NCBI GenBank assembly: GCA_954870475.1
Contig: OX940968.1
Location: 14,417,312 to 14,481,311, forward strand
Reading direction: 5' to 3'
Source of the DNA: Euphrasia confusa
Taxonomy: Eukaryota > Streptophyta > Magnoliopsida > Lamiales > Orobanchaceae
Length of the DNA stretch: 64,000 nt
Shown one piece after another: positions 1 to 9,263 of the stretch. Within the stretch, counting starts at the first letter, position 1. Each line of letters begins with the position of its first letter. The notes below the pieces were generated by a model. That model saw only the letters and a list, made by a program, of their open reading frames with translations. It did not search any database and was not told the DNA's origin. A program made the translations under genes and the position numbers.

Positions 1-535
1 CAAAATCATCAACGAACAGCTTGGTAGTATTAATTTGAAAGGTTTTCTCACTGTCAACAGCCAACCGTCTGTTAACGGAGTGCAGTCTGACTCCTCATCT
101 GTGGGTAAGCAAATTATTTCTTCTCGGCTGAGATTTTGGAAAAATTCTAATCAATGACTTCTTGACTTTTTTTATCATGGTGCTACAGGATGGGGTGGGC
201 CAGGCGGATATGTATACCAGAAGGCTTACGTGGAGTTTTTCTGTTCACCGGAGAAGTTGAATGCTCTAGTCGATAAATGCAAAGCCTTTCCTTCCCTGAC
301 GTACATGGCCGTGAACAAACAAGGGAGTTGGAAATCTAATGTGAACAAAACTGATGTGAATACTGTGACTTGGGGAGTTTTCCCTACCAAGGAGATTATC
401 CAGCCTACCATTGTGGACCCCGCTAGCTTTCTTGTATGGAAGGACGAAGCTTTCGAGATATGGTCGAGGGGATGGGCATAGCTCTACCAAGAAGCAGACC
501 CATCCAGGAAATTGCTCGAGGAGGTCAGAGTTTAA
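1..535 (+). pseudogene. MTHFR: Methylenetetrahydrofolate reductase (MTHFR), 3' exons, broken
   Basis: Plant MTHFR reduces 5,10-methylene-THF to 5-methyl-THF for methionine synthesis in the cytosol. The window opens inside an exon (1-104) that ends at a GT donor; the intron runs 105-188 and the next exon starts at 189. The spliced reading contains stretches typical of the family's C-terminal regulatory half: GWGGPGGYVYQKAY, CKAFPSLTYMAVNK, then VTWGVFPTKEIIQPTIVDPA and the WSRGWA block. An in-frame TAG at 479-481 replaces a Leu codon; the same frame then continues with family-like LYQEADPSRKLLEEV and stops after it. The normal last ~20 residues were not found. No promoter or 5' part is visible because the window starts here. 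This is a nonsense-damaged copy or a 3' fragment; a sequencing error at one base is the main alternative. Confidence 0.85.
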
Positions 536-1034
536 GTAACTTAATTGTGAGACGTAAAATTACGATTAATGCAACTTTTTAAAAAAAGTTGACTCCAAGA
601 CTTAGCTCTAGTTTCTTCAAATATTTTTTTGAAATTTGTTTCAGGGCCTTCAAAAGGACGAAAATTTCTCCCTTTCCAAATGAACCAAAGCAGAGAAGAC
701 CAAATTCACACAAGAATTTTCGTTGAACGTTTTTTTCTCCAAATTCCCAAATGTTGCAAAAAGTGAGCCGTTGGCCTATTCGACAGGGCTGTGGAGACGG
801 AAAGCCAGGAATAACAGAGTTTTCAAACTCGGTTTAACTTTCGACAATAAAAAAAAGGTGTGCAATATATTTATCTTCTTGGTCACAAAAAACTACAACA
901 AATAGTCGTGTCATCCCCAAGAACTTTCCACTTTCGCAATTCAACTTTGGTAGTCACACGATATCTTAAGATTTTCCAAACAAGCACCGAGAATTTTGAT
1001 GGCGTTAAATTTTATAAATTTTTGGAAAAGCAAG
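536..1034. other. AT-rich spacer
   Basis: No gene, RNA or repeat unit recognised. Short open frames here have no family features. Confidence 0.5.
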
Positions 1035-1226
1035 TCAGGCATCCCCATCCAGGTTAGTAGACATCGGAAGCAAAGATATAAGAAAAGCGTAAGCATCCTT
1101 TACTGAGTAGCGACCGTCTTTCGCATTCTTCCAAACCCAAGAATCCTCAGAATGGACTTGAAACGTGACACCATCAATAATAGAGAGAAGCTCACCAACC
1201 AAATCATGGTATATAACAAATTGCAT
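1035..1226 (-). pseudogene. LINE (non-LTR retrotransposon) fragment, zf-RVT region
   Basis: A 63-codon open frame contains DSWVWKNAKDGRYSVKDAY, the signature of the zinc-finger-like region that follows the reverse transcriptase in plant L1-type LINEs (usual form D-S-W-x-W-x-x-x-x-x-G-x-Y-S-V-K-x-A-Y). The rest of the LINE protein (endonuclease, YxDD reverse transcriptase) is absent, so this is a short relic. No poly(A) tail or target duplication was found. Confidence 0.65.
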
Positions 1227-1874
1227 ATATATTAATTACAGTGAAATTTCATATATATTAATTACAGTGATCGGCGAGAATGGCAGCTCAGTGAAATTGG
1301 TGCAGAGATAAGTATTGTTTGATACATCCCGGCATATTATATAGTAGTAGTATATAACAAATTTTAAATGAAAATACATTACAAAATGCATATATATTAA
1401 TTACTCATGAATAAACTTGGAGATTATATTGATTACTAGCTCACACAATCCCTCCTCTTATGATAATAGGTACCAACTCTTTGACTGGTATGCGACCACT
1501 CATATTGTTATAGTTTAGCTGACTATCCTCGCAAACACACACAAAATAATATGAAAGGTTATGTATCTAGAATATGATAAATCATTTATCATACTTAATG
1601 TTCTAGTTGAAGAGTCACAAATGACTTGTATATATAAATAGTCATTTGGAAAAAGGACTTGTTAGGGTGTCATTCGACACAAGAGTCTATATTTTATAAT
1701 GACATACCCCTCTCTTCAAGAATTACTCTATAACACACTCCAAAATTTCTAACAATTTTCTAGCTATATACATATATCAATGTAATCTCTCAAAATCCCT
1801 GAAAAAATAGTAAGAAAATTGAAATATACGTAAAACTATATATTTATATTTGTCCAAAATAAATCCACGTACTT
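1227..1874. other. AT-rich spacer with short repeats
   Basis: A 21-bp word beginning CATATATATTAATTAC occurs twice within 1224-1268 and again near 1389. The stretch also resembles intron and 3' flank of the LRR gene at 24.2-25.4 kb (similar AAATTNAAATATAC and CTTAC words), so part may be the decayed end of the LRR paralogue next to it. Confidence 0.4.
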
Positions 1875-2375
1875 ACAAAAATCTTAATCTTGGCAAGTCT
1901 CCCAACGTTTTGGAATAGAGCCGCTGAGCATGTTGTGTTGCAAATTAAGCTTATAAGTATATATGTTTAAATTCACTTACAGAGCAATTAATTTGGCAAG
2001 TTTCCCGACTTAATTGGAATAGGATCGGTGAGTATGTTATGTTGCATCAGCTCCGTCAAATTTCCAAGCTCGGGAGGTATTGGCCCAGTTAAAAGATTAT
2101 CACGTAACACCATGTGGTCATCGATCGATCATGATCATAAATAAAATAATGAAATAAATTTAAACAAGACAAAATATATACTGACATACGGATATTGTAA
2201 TTTCATCAAGTTGTCAAGCGCTCCGGGGCTAATGAACCGGTAAACTGTAATTTTTAAGTAAAAAAACAAAATCTTCACTTAATAAGTAGCACTCGAAGAA
2301 AATACAAACCTTTAGCGGACGCATCAATAAGTAGCACAAAAGGATGTAAACAAAATACGACACATTAACTTGTGT
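1875..2375 (-). pseudogene. Decayed paralogue of the small secreted LRR gene
   Basis: Read on the minus strand, four exon remnants match the intact LRR gene at 24.2-25.4 kb in the same order. (1) A signal-peptide exon near 2312-2368 (FCLHPFVLLIDASAK) is followed by GT. (2) Half an LRR exon near 2188-2228 (SPGALDNLMKLQY) ends at GTATGT. (3) A double-LRR exon near 1985-2105 (LLTGPIPPELGNLTELM) has a stop codon and a deletion. (4) A further LRR piece near 1880-1935 has SGSIPK. The LRRNT exon holding the paired cysteines is missing. Stops, deletions and the lost exon make it a pseudogene. Intron words are also shared, so it arose as a genomic duplication, not a retrocopy. Confidence 0.65.
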
Positions 2376-2510
2376 TTTATATAATTTCTCGTTGTGATTG
2401 AGATTAGATATATATTGACACAAACCACCGACAGGACACATTAACTTGTGTTTTATATAATTTCTCCGTGTGATTGAGATTAGATATATATTGACACAAA
2501 CCACCGACAT
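2359..2510. repeat. Two-copy 76-bp tandem repeat
   Basis: Units 2359-2434 and 2435-2510 both begin GACACATTAACTTGTG and end near ACCACCGACA. They differ at only a few positions, so the duplication is recent. It covers the 5' flank of the decayed LRR paralogue. Confidence 0.85.
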
Positions 2511-3132
2511 GTTTCACCCGATCCATACCCGAAATCCTGTCAACTATTTATATTTACTAAGTATTAATTTTCGTTGTAATTATTTATTAACTGACTGATG
2601 GTTAGGAACAATATTGTCATAATTTTTTTATCAAAAAGTAAGATTAAAAATATATATTTTTAAGTTAAAAAATAAGAGGGTCTATTGCATGGTTACTAGT
2701 CCCATATGAACATTATGGTATCAGCCCGTAAATAAAACCAATTAGGCCCAACTCTCTCCGCCGCTTGCTCTCCCACAGTTGGTCGACGAAACCACCGCCG
2801 CGAGCACCGTACTTTTCCGACCAAATTGCAATTCCTATCCACGCGACTCCCCTTTCCTTTTTTTCCCCTCCATGTCTCCCCTAATAATATCCATCTAGGT
2901 TTTCTTTTCTTCCATGGCGATTTCCACAGTTTTCTCGATCTCGATCGTGGTCGTTGCCACGTCGCCGCGTCCATCCGCTTCATCGCAAAGACACCACCGT
3001 CCGTCTATCTGAAATCCAGTGGCATCTGTAAGTGTGTTGTGACATTAGCATATCAAAGTTTTCTTTCTATATATGTGCTTCAGCAAGATTTTATGTTATC
3101 CAACTAAATTCATGTTCTCTTTATTCCTTTAG
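2511..3132. other. Spacer, probably including upstream part of the WRKY relic
   Basis: The first half is AT-rich. From about 2750 the base composition becomes richer in C, like a plant 5'UTR or first exon, and an AG acceptor at 3131-3132 opens the first recognisable WRKY exon. I could not identify an upstream coding exon with confidence. Confidence 0.35.
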
Positions 3133-3694
3133 GCACTGCAACCTTTTCTCCGTGGAGATATCGACGATTTCGAACAGGGCTCCTCCATGAGTAACTCGAG
3201 GGACGACGATGTCGAGAGAGAACGCGCATCCAAGAGATGGTGAGAGTCTGATTAAACAAACATAGCCTTATTAGTAATAATATTTGATGTGAATTTTGTT
3301 TTTCAGGAAGGGGGAGGCGATAATGAGACACCGAGGGCGTGTCGGCATGACGGTTAGGGAGACGAGGATCGTGGTTCAGACGACCAGCGATGTCGACATT
3401 CTCGACGATGGTTACAGGTGGAGAAAGTATGGGCAGAAGGTGGTAAAGGGCAACCCGATTAATCCTAGGTAAAATTGACTTCAAATAAGAAGTGAATCTT
3501 AGCGATTTGTAGTTTATACTTTGTCTCACTTATAGTTATAAAATTATTTCAGGAGCTATTACAAGTGCACGTACGTCAAGTGTCCGGTTAGGAAGAACGT
3601 CGAACGAGCGTGCCATGATTTGAGGGCGGTCATCACAACGTATGATGGCAAACAGAACAACAATGTACCCGCAGCACGAGGAAGCGGCGGTTAG
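3133..3694 (+). pseudogene. Group I WRKY C-terminal domain with altered zinc ligands
   Basis: WRKY proteins are plant transcription factors that bind W-box DNA. Three exons with canonical introns are visible: 3133-3239, 3307-3468 and 3553-3694 (introns 3240-3306 and 3469-3552). Reading through the junctions gives SKRWKGE, then REx-RIVVQTTSDVDILDDGYR, WRKYGQKVVKGNP, SYYKCT and VPAARGSGG before TAG. This matches the C-terminal domain of group I WRKYs. The usual NPNPR after the heptad carries an extra Ile (NPINPR). Of the C2H2 zinc ligands the two cysteines remain (YYKCT, KCPV), but the family's K-H-N-H motif reads K-Q-N-N, so both histidines are gone. The N-terminal WRKY domain and a start codon were not found. 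It is most likely a relic; a diverged functional protein cannot be ruled out because this part of the frame is open. Confidence 0.75.
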
Positions 3695-4729
3695 GCGATA
3701 GGCTATGAGCCGCCCGCCAGTTATGAGCGTGCGATAAAGCCCACTGCTGTCGTTTGAAACCATCCTAACGGGGTCATCATTATGCTCTTGCTACCGGTGA
3801 CCGAAGTATTGCGGGTTGTTTTCTACCACGAAAAATTTCAGGCAGAAAAGGGGTTCTTTTCTCTATTTGGAGATTTGTTTACTACTTTTATGGTGAAAAT
3901 ATAGTAAAACTTTGTATTTAAAAATAGAATAAATTATTACTTTCTTGATCATCATTAATAATGAGTTCATAATTTGGTTGAACAACACCAGTATTTTTAG
4001 AAATATTAAACCGCAAATATTAAAAAATAGTACAAAACAGAGTAGATATCAGTATACAACAGAGAGATCTAAGTATATAAAGAGTAAAAATAATTATAAT
4101 ACAACAGAGGGGATCTAAGTGTATAAAGTGGATCTAAGTATAGAACTCAATAGAGTAGAACTTATTATACAACATAGAAAAACAAAAATTAAAAAAGAGT
4201 AGAACTCAATATATAGCAGAGTAGACCTCATTATGAAACAGAGTATAACTATGAAAACAAATTTCCGAGGTCGGCGATCTTAGAGGAGGGGCGGCGAACA
4301 ATTTCCGAAGTCGACGATCTAGAATCGAGGGCGGCGGCAATGTTCGAGGGCGGCGAACGATCGGGGAAAAAATTACTTGTTGGATTACTTGTTGTATTCT
4401 CTAAAAATTACAATCTACTCACAGTATTACTTCATTCTTCTCAATTCATAAGTTAATTATTCTCCTATGTCAGTAAATTATTTTTACTTTAAAATACATG
4501 ATATAAATCAATAAACACTAAAAAATATTTATAATAGAGTAGAACTCAGTATAAAACATAGTGGATATAAACATTAGTAGAATTCAAAAAATAAATTTTC
4601 GTCTATTTATTACATTCTTTTCTATACTGTTTTCTACTATCTGTATTCCAAACATATACTCCATTAATTAGTGAATTCTAGTTAGTAAATTCTACTGTAT
4701 TTAGTAGTATATTCTACTACATTTATACC
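3695..4729. other. AT-rich tract with dispersed degenerate repeats
   Basis: Contains many variants of the words AGTAGAACTCAATATA and CAGAGTAGA (about 4030-4260 and 4540-4570) that recur at 5640-5710, plus a GC-richer island near 4265-4370 in which TCGAGG and GGCGGC repeat. No coding signal was seen. Confidence 0.45.
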
Positions 4730-4852
4730 TAAACCTTAAACTCTAAAAATAAACCCTAAACCCTAAAAACCCTAAAAACCCTAAACCCTAAAAACCCTAA
4801 ACCTTAAACCCCTAAACTCTAAACCATAAACCCTAAACCCTAAGGTGAGTCT
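4730..4852. repeat. Interstitial telomere-like repeats
   Basis: About 15 imperfect copies of CCCTAAA (plant telomere unit), with variants such as CCCTAAAAA and CCTTAAA. A shorter tract lies near 5106-5140. Degenerate copies of this kind are common inside plant chromosomes and do not by themselves mark a chromosome end. Confidence 0.8.
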
Positions 4853-5254
4853 TGTTTTGAAAGATTTTGTTTCAAAAGGTCTTGTATCGAAGTTGCGATC
4901 TATAATCGAGGTCGGCGAACTAAAATCGAGGACGGCGCCATGTTTTAATGAGTTTTACTGCATGCAGTAGTGCATTCTACTCTCTTTATGTGCATATTCT
5001 ACTACATTTATTCATGAATTCTACTGTATTAGTACACAACATTTATTAATAAATTCTACTGCATTGGTTAGTGAATTCTAGTCTCTTTATTAGTAAATAC
5101 TACTATAATTATATCTAAATCCTAAACCCTAAACCCTAATTAAACTCTAAAGTGGGTCTTGTTTCGAAAGATTTTGTTTCAAAATGTCTTATATCGAAGT
5201 TGTGATCTATAATCGAGGTCGGCGAAGTAGAATCGAGGACGGAGCTATGTTCTA
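4845..5254. repeat. ~305-bp two-copy repeat next to telomere-like tract
   Basis: The block that follows the telomere-like tract (GTGAGTCTTGTTTTGAAAG ... TCGAAGTTG ... ATAATCGAGGTCGGCGAA) recurs from about 5150 with roughly 90% identity, again preceded by CCCTAAA copies. The whole unit, telomere-like words included, was therefore duplicated. Confidence 0.7.
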
Positions 5255-5590
5255 ATGAGTTCTACTACATGTAGTAGTTCATTCTACTCCATTTATTCAT
5301 GAATTCTAATGAGTTCTACTACATGTAGTAGTTCATTCTACTCCATTTATTCATGTATTGTACTGTATTTGTTACTATATTATAACTACTCCATTTATTC
5401 ATTAATTTTACTGTATTTGTTGTATTGTATTTGTTTACTATATTATAACTACTCCATTTATTCATGAATTTTAATGTATTTGTTACTATATTTTACTCTG
5501 TAACTAAATTATTTTACATATAAAATACTCAATTTATTCATGAATTCTAATGTATTTGTTACTATATTTTACTCTGTAACTAAATTATTC
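5252..5590. repeat. AT-rich minisatellite
   Basis: Overlapping tandem units built from AATGAGTTCTACTACATG, CTCCATTTATTCATGAAT and TGTATTTGTTACTATAT, each repeated two to five times. The last two units share about 70 bp of near-identical sequence (5455-5520 and 5520-5590). Confidence 0.7.
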
Positions 5591-6096
5591 TACATATAAA
5601 ATAAACAACATCTAGTACATAAATAAAAAATAGTACAAAATAAAGTAGAAATAAGTATAAAAAAAAGTAGAACTCAATATATAACAGAGTAAATATCAGT
5701 ATGAAGTAGTATTAAAAAATCAAATTTGAAACCATCATTCTTATCTTCTCCAGAATCAAAATGATTACTTCAACATCATCACTAAAATCTACTGAAAAAT
5801 ACATTAAAAAACACATAAAAAGAACAACAATAAAAATAAGAGTAAATTAGAGAAAAAATTAGAATAGGTTTATGATTTAAAGAATAGTATCCTAGTTTAC
5901 CTTCTTAATAAAAAATGTAATCAATTTATTGTATATATATAATTTAATGTATTTATATTAATTGTATTCATAGTGTAGGTAAGTTTTTCATATTTGATTT
6001 GTCTATTTTAACCTTGGTATTATAGTAATGATATTTTCCACATTTATTATGTAACGATTAATTTATTTCAGAAATTTTAATCGTTGTTTTCGGTCA
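5591..6096. other. AT-rich spacer
   Basis: Low-complexity AT-rich DNA with a few AGTAGAACTCAATATA words shared with 4.0-4.6 kb. No gene seen. Confidence 0.5.
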
Positions 6097-6149
6097 GGAT
6101 GCATCATATGTAGATTCACTGTGCGCTTTGAAAATCATATGATGCATCC
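6097..6149. repeat. Perfect 14-bp inverted repeat (hairpin)
   Basis: GGATGCATCATATG at 6097-6110 is exactly complementary to CATATGATGCATCC at 6136-6149, with a 25-nt loop. It sits just 5' of an exon-like segment. No poly-T follows, so it is not an obvious terminator. Confidence 0.8.
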
Positions 6150-6252
6150 TCGAATCAGATTCGATTAAGTACGCGTGCTACTCGGTCTCGATTCACAAGT
6201 ACTAACTTGAGCTCGTTGTCGGACGAGCCCATCACTATTGGGGTTGCCATAG

Positions 6253-6420
6253 GAATCCAGGCGGGATCTCAAGATCAGACCATCTGCTCGTGTTTTCATT
6301 GTCAACAGTCACTGGCCCATTCTATCCGATGAGAACAGTCGCGCGGTGGTGCTTTACACGGCCGACAACGAGAACCAAGCTGATCTAGCATACAATTTCT
6401 ATGTCTCGGCTCTTTCTTAC
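6253..6420 (+). pseudogene. Unidentified exon-like coding segment
   Basis: A 56-codon open stretch bounded by an AG acceptor at 6251-6252 and a strong GTAAGT donor at 6421. The translation has a protein-like composition (ends NFYVSALSY; contains ADNENQADLAYN). I do not recognise the family. No neighbouring exon could be joined with confidence, so it is probably a fragment of a broken gene. Confidence that it was once coding is moderate; its function is unknown. Confidence 0.4.
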
Positions 6421-7373
6421 GTAAGTGATTTAAACAGTGACGATGAAATCGATATCACGGAAAAACATTATCCGTGTTCTCGTAATTAGCCGGCCATATG
6501 AACTCCTCAACCCACGGGTCTCGGTGAGCGTTAACCGTGGAGGCGAAAATATGTTTGCAATAAGAATGTTTATAACAATATTTTGTTTTTATTGAGAACT
6601 TTAATTTTTGGTGTGAACAAGTGTGGAGGTAAGGAGTCACTTGTCTCTAAATTTATTTCAAGTGGAATGGTACTCAGGCTAAAAAATATGTTGGCAATAT
6701 TACTCTAATATACAGTGTATGTAATAGCTTCTGACATAAGTGTATGTAATAGATTCAAGCAGGCAAAGACCCACCACATAATCTATGTTAAACTATTGGG
6801 ATATTTGTTGTGTTATGTCTACGACATAAGTGTAATGACTGTTTCTCTGAAGCTATTATTCAACTTTATGTTTCTTTAACTACCAACTACACTAGACAGA
6901 TTGTACGTGATATGGAATATCACAGCACCCACGATTATGAGAAATGTCTTCTTTAGCTTTGATGTCTACAAATTCAACTTATTAGTGTTACAATATTGTT
7001 ACCTTCAACTGATTTTCTCAAAGGGAATCAGTTAACTGATTGATATTATTACATGAATTGTTTGTAAATTATGACTCCATTAGTGTAATTTGACACTGCC
7101 AACTACACTGCACAAGTACAGTGTATGTGATAGCTTCTGAATCGGGTGCCAACTACACTACCAACTACACGACATGCTTCAAGCTCAACCGCATGTGTAT
7201 GCTCCCTTTGCAACGCAGAAGTATGCAGACCACATTGATCATTCTCTCCTGTCAAACACAACAAAAAAAGAGCAAATAACAAAAATTAGCGCAATGCAAT
7301 TTTCAGCGCAAACAAATTAAAACGAGGCGCTACCGAAGCAAAAACCCAGCACGATAGAGGCAGTATTAGTATC
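6421..7373. other. Repetitive spacer left of element A
   Basis: Carries words such as CACTGCCAACTACACT and GTGTATGTGATAGCTTCTG repeated at 6700-7200, and again at 17230-17650 on the other side of element A. This shows that one repetitive locus was split by the insertion. The last ~57 bp (7317-7373) continue, on the minus strand, an ORF interrupted by element A. Confidence 0.5.
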
Positions 7374-9263
7374 TGTTGGAAATCGATATCCCGGGCTATT
7401 AAAATTTATGCGGAATCGATAGCGCGACCGAAATCCTTCATCGCCGGAGATTGGATTCCAGACTCATCCGCAGGAGTCCGACCTTTGGAGACTACGCGCC
7501 CGAAGATACGCAGCCCGCCCCCAGCCGATTTTCTCCCGCGAGCCGAATCCATGAACGCGAACACCAACGAACCGGGTTCGACGAGAGTAACACCGCCGCG
7601 GGATGAACCCGCGGCTAGAAACCCTAGCCGAACCCCGCTAGGGTTCGCGATCGCCGTGCATGGCGATCGCCGGGGATGCACGGCATCCCCGCGGGGCTGA
7701 TCCGATCAGCACCCGCCGGCGGTGAGTCCGGCGACTCACCGCCACCACCTCACGGGGTGGAGGGCCCCCAGCCGCGGCACCAGCCCGCGACTGCCCTCCG
7801 CGATCGACTTCGGTCGATCACTTGCTCCGGCTTCGGCCGGAGCTTCCCCGCGCGCACGCCGCCGTCCAGGGAGGTCGGGGAGGCCATCTGCCGTGGCTCC
7901 AGCCCACGGCGGCTTCCCCAGCGATCGACTTCGGTCGATCGTGTGCCCCGGCGTCCAGCCGGGGCTTCTCCTTGGCGCGGTTACCGGCGGTCGAAACCCT
8001 AGGTTTCGGCCGCTCCTTTCGATCTTCGCCGGGGATCTCGAATCCCCGTCCCCGAAGTTCGTACGTTTACCGGATCGTGTGTTCATGTATATACTACAAT
8101 TAATCACACAAAATCATAGAAGAGGGTTTATGATTTTACCTTCGATTCGTTGTACAGAGAAACGAAATCAAACACGTTGATGACCTTGCGATCTTCCCAC
8201 GTATTCCTTGCACCTTGTCCGAACGTCGTGTGGGCGACGATCTATCGAACACCTTATGGATCTCCTTCACTCTCCAAGACTTTTTAAGTTGGCGTAACTT
8301 AGGTTCTCTTGTCTTATGAAAAGTGAAGACCATGTAGTGCTTATATAGGCTACGTAGGGGATCATAAGGAGAATAAATATTGGGCTTCAATATTGAAAAT
8401 TAAATTGGGTCCAACCCAAATCTATTAATTCTTATCAATATTAATTTTATTTATTTTCCACTATATAAATAAAATTGCACTCCCAATATTATTCCATATT
8501 ATATCAAATAATATTTCTCCATCTTAGTATTATTTATTCCGTGTATTTAAGATTTAAATATCCATGAATAAATTTATTTATTGCTCAATAAATATTATTC
8601 ATTTCTTATATCCGAGAATAGTACCGTTCAACTTTAATTATTATGCGGATTAAATCCACCTGCAGGGTTTACATAATAATTCCTTATGAACTCATCTCGG
8701 GGATATTATCAACCCTTACGGGATACACTTTCCCGTCAAGTATTCACGGCATGTCGTATATAAAATATAGTGGCCCAACTTAACCGGTAATTAACCCAAT
8801 AATTAAATCGGTTAATTCCTTTGGTAAATCAAAGTCACTTATATTAAATACACACACCCGCAATAATATCGGGGATTAAGAATAAAATACTCTGAGGTTT
8901 AAATTGATTATCCAAGGCAATCCTAATCAATAAATCTCAAGCGATCCGCCCAATACACCAAGTGTACAAGTGTGATAAAATAATTAAGATAAATTATTTT
9001 CTCTCTCACACAACGACTATACCGATGGATTGGTCCGTGTCCATCTAGGTCGTGAGCAACTGTTCGATTGAATACGAGTAACCGATAGTATGATCTTCTG
9101 TGTGCCCATGCCCCACCATACTAACTACAACGTATAAAATCCAGGACTATATTTTGCATAATTAATTAAATGCAAATAATTGTTTATTAATTAAATAGGT
9201 TAAATGCTATGACAGGGAGTTTACCGGTGCTTAAATCTAGACATTAAGTACACAACTCCAACA
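7374..9263 (-). repeat. Element A 3' LTR
   Basis: Starts TGTTGGAAATCG and ends ACTCCAACA on the plus strand. It has an AT-rich outer part, a TATATAA box (8341-8347 on the minus strand) after GATCCCCTACGTAGCC, and a GC-rich hairpin ladder downstream of it. The polypurine tract (AAGTGGGAGAT in element sense) abuts it at 9264-9274. Confidence 0.95.
7647..8008 (-). repeat. GC-rich hairpin ladder in the LTR of element A
   Basis: Nine perfect short hairpins lie almost end to end: 7647-7670 (9-bp stem), 7672-7690 (8), 7721-7740 (8, loop GCCG in RNA sense), 7802-7819 (7), 7824-7843 (8), 7890-7910 (7), 7922-7941 (8), 7946-7964 (7, loop UGGAC in RNA sense), 7992-8008 (7). The block lies downstream of the TATA box, so it would be in R/U5 and part of the transcript leader. 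The same set recurs in the other LTR at +7,035. The long open frames here are a by-product of high GC, not genes. Confidence 0.85.

Noticed and set aside
1..535. Functional MTHFR gene
   Set aside because: In-frame TAG at 479-481 and no C-terminal exon; called a pseudogene, with a base error as the remaining doubt.
7722..8180. Long GC-rich ORFs (Arg/Pro/Ser-rich) in the LTRs of A, B, D, E, F and G
   Set aside because: They occur in all frames on both strands, follow the hairpin ladder, and are not conserved as protein between copies; high GC and palindromes remove stop codons.
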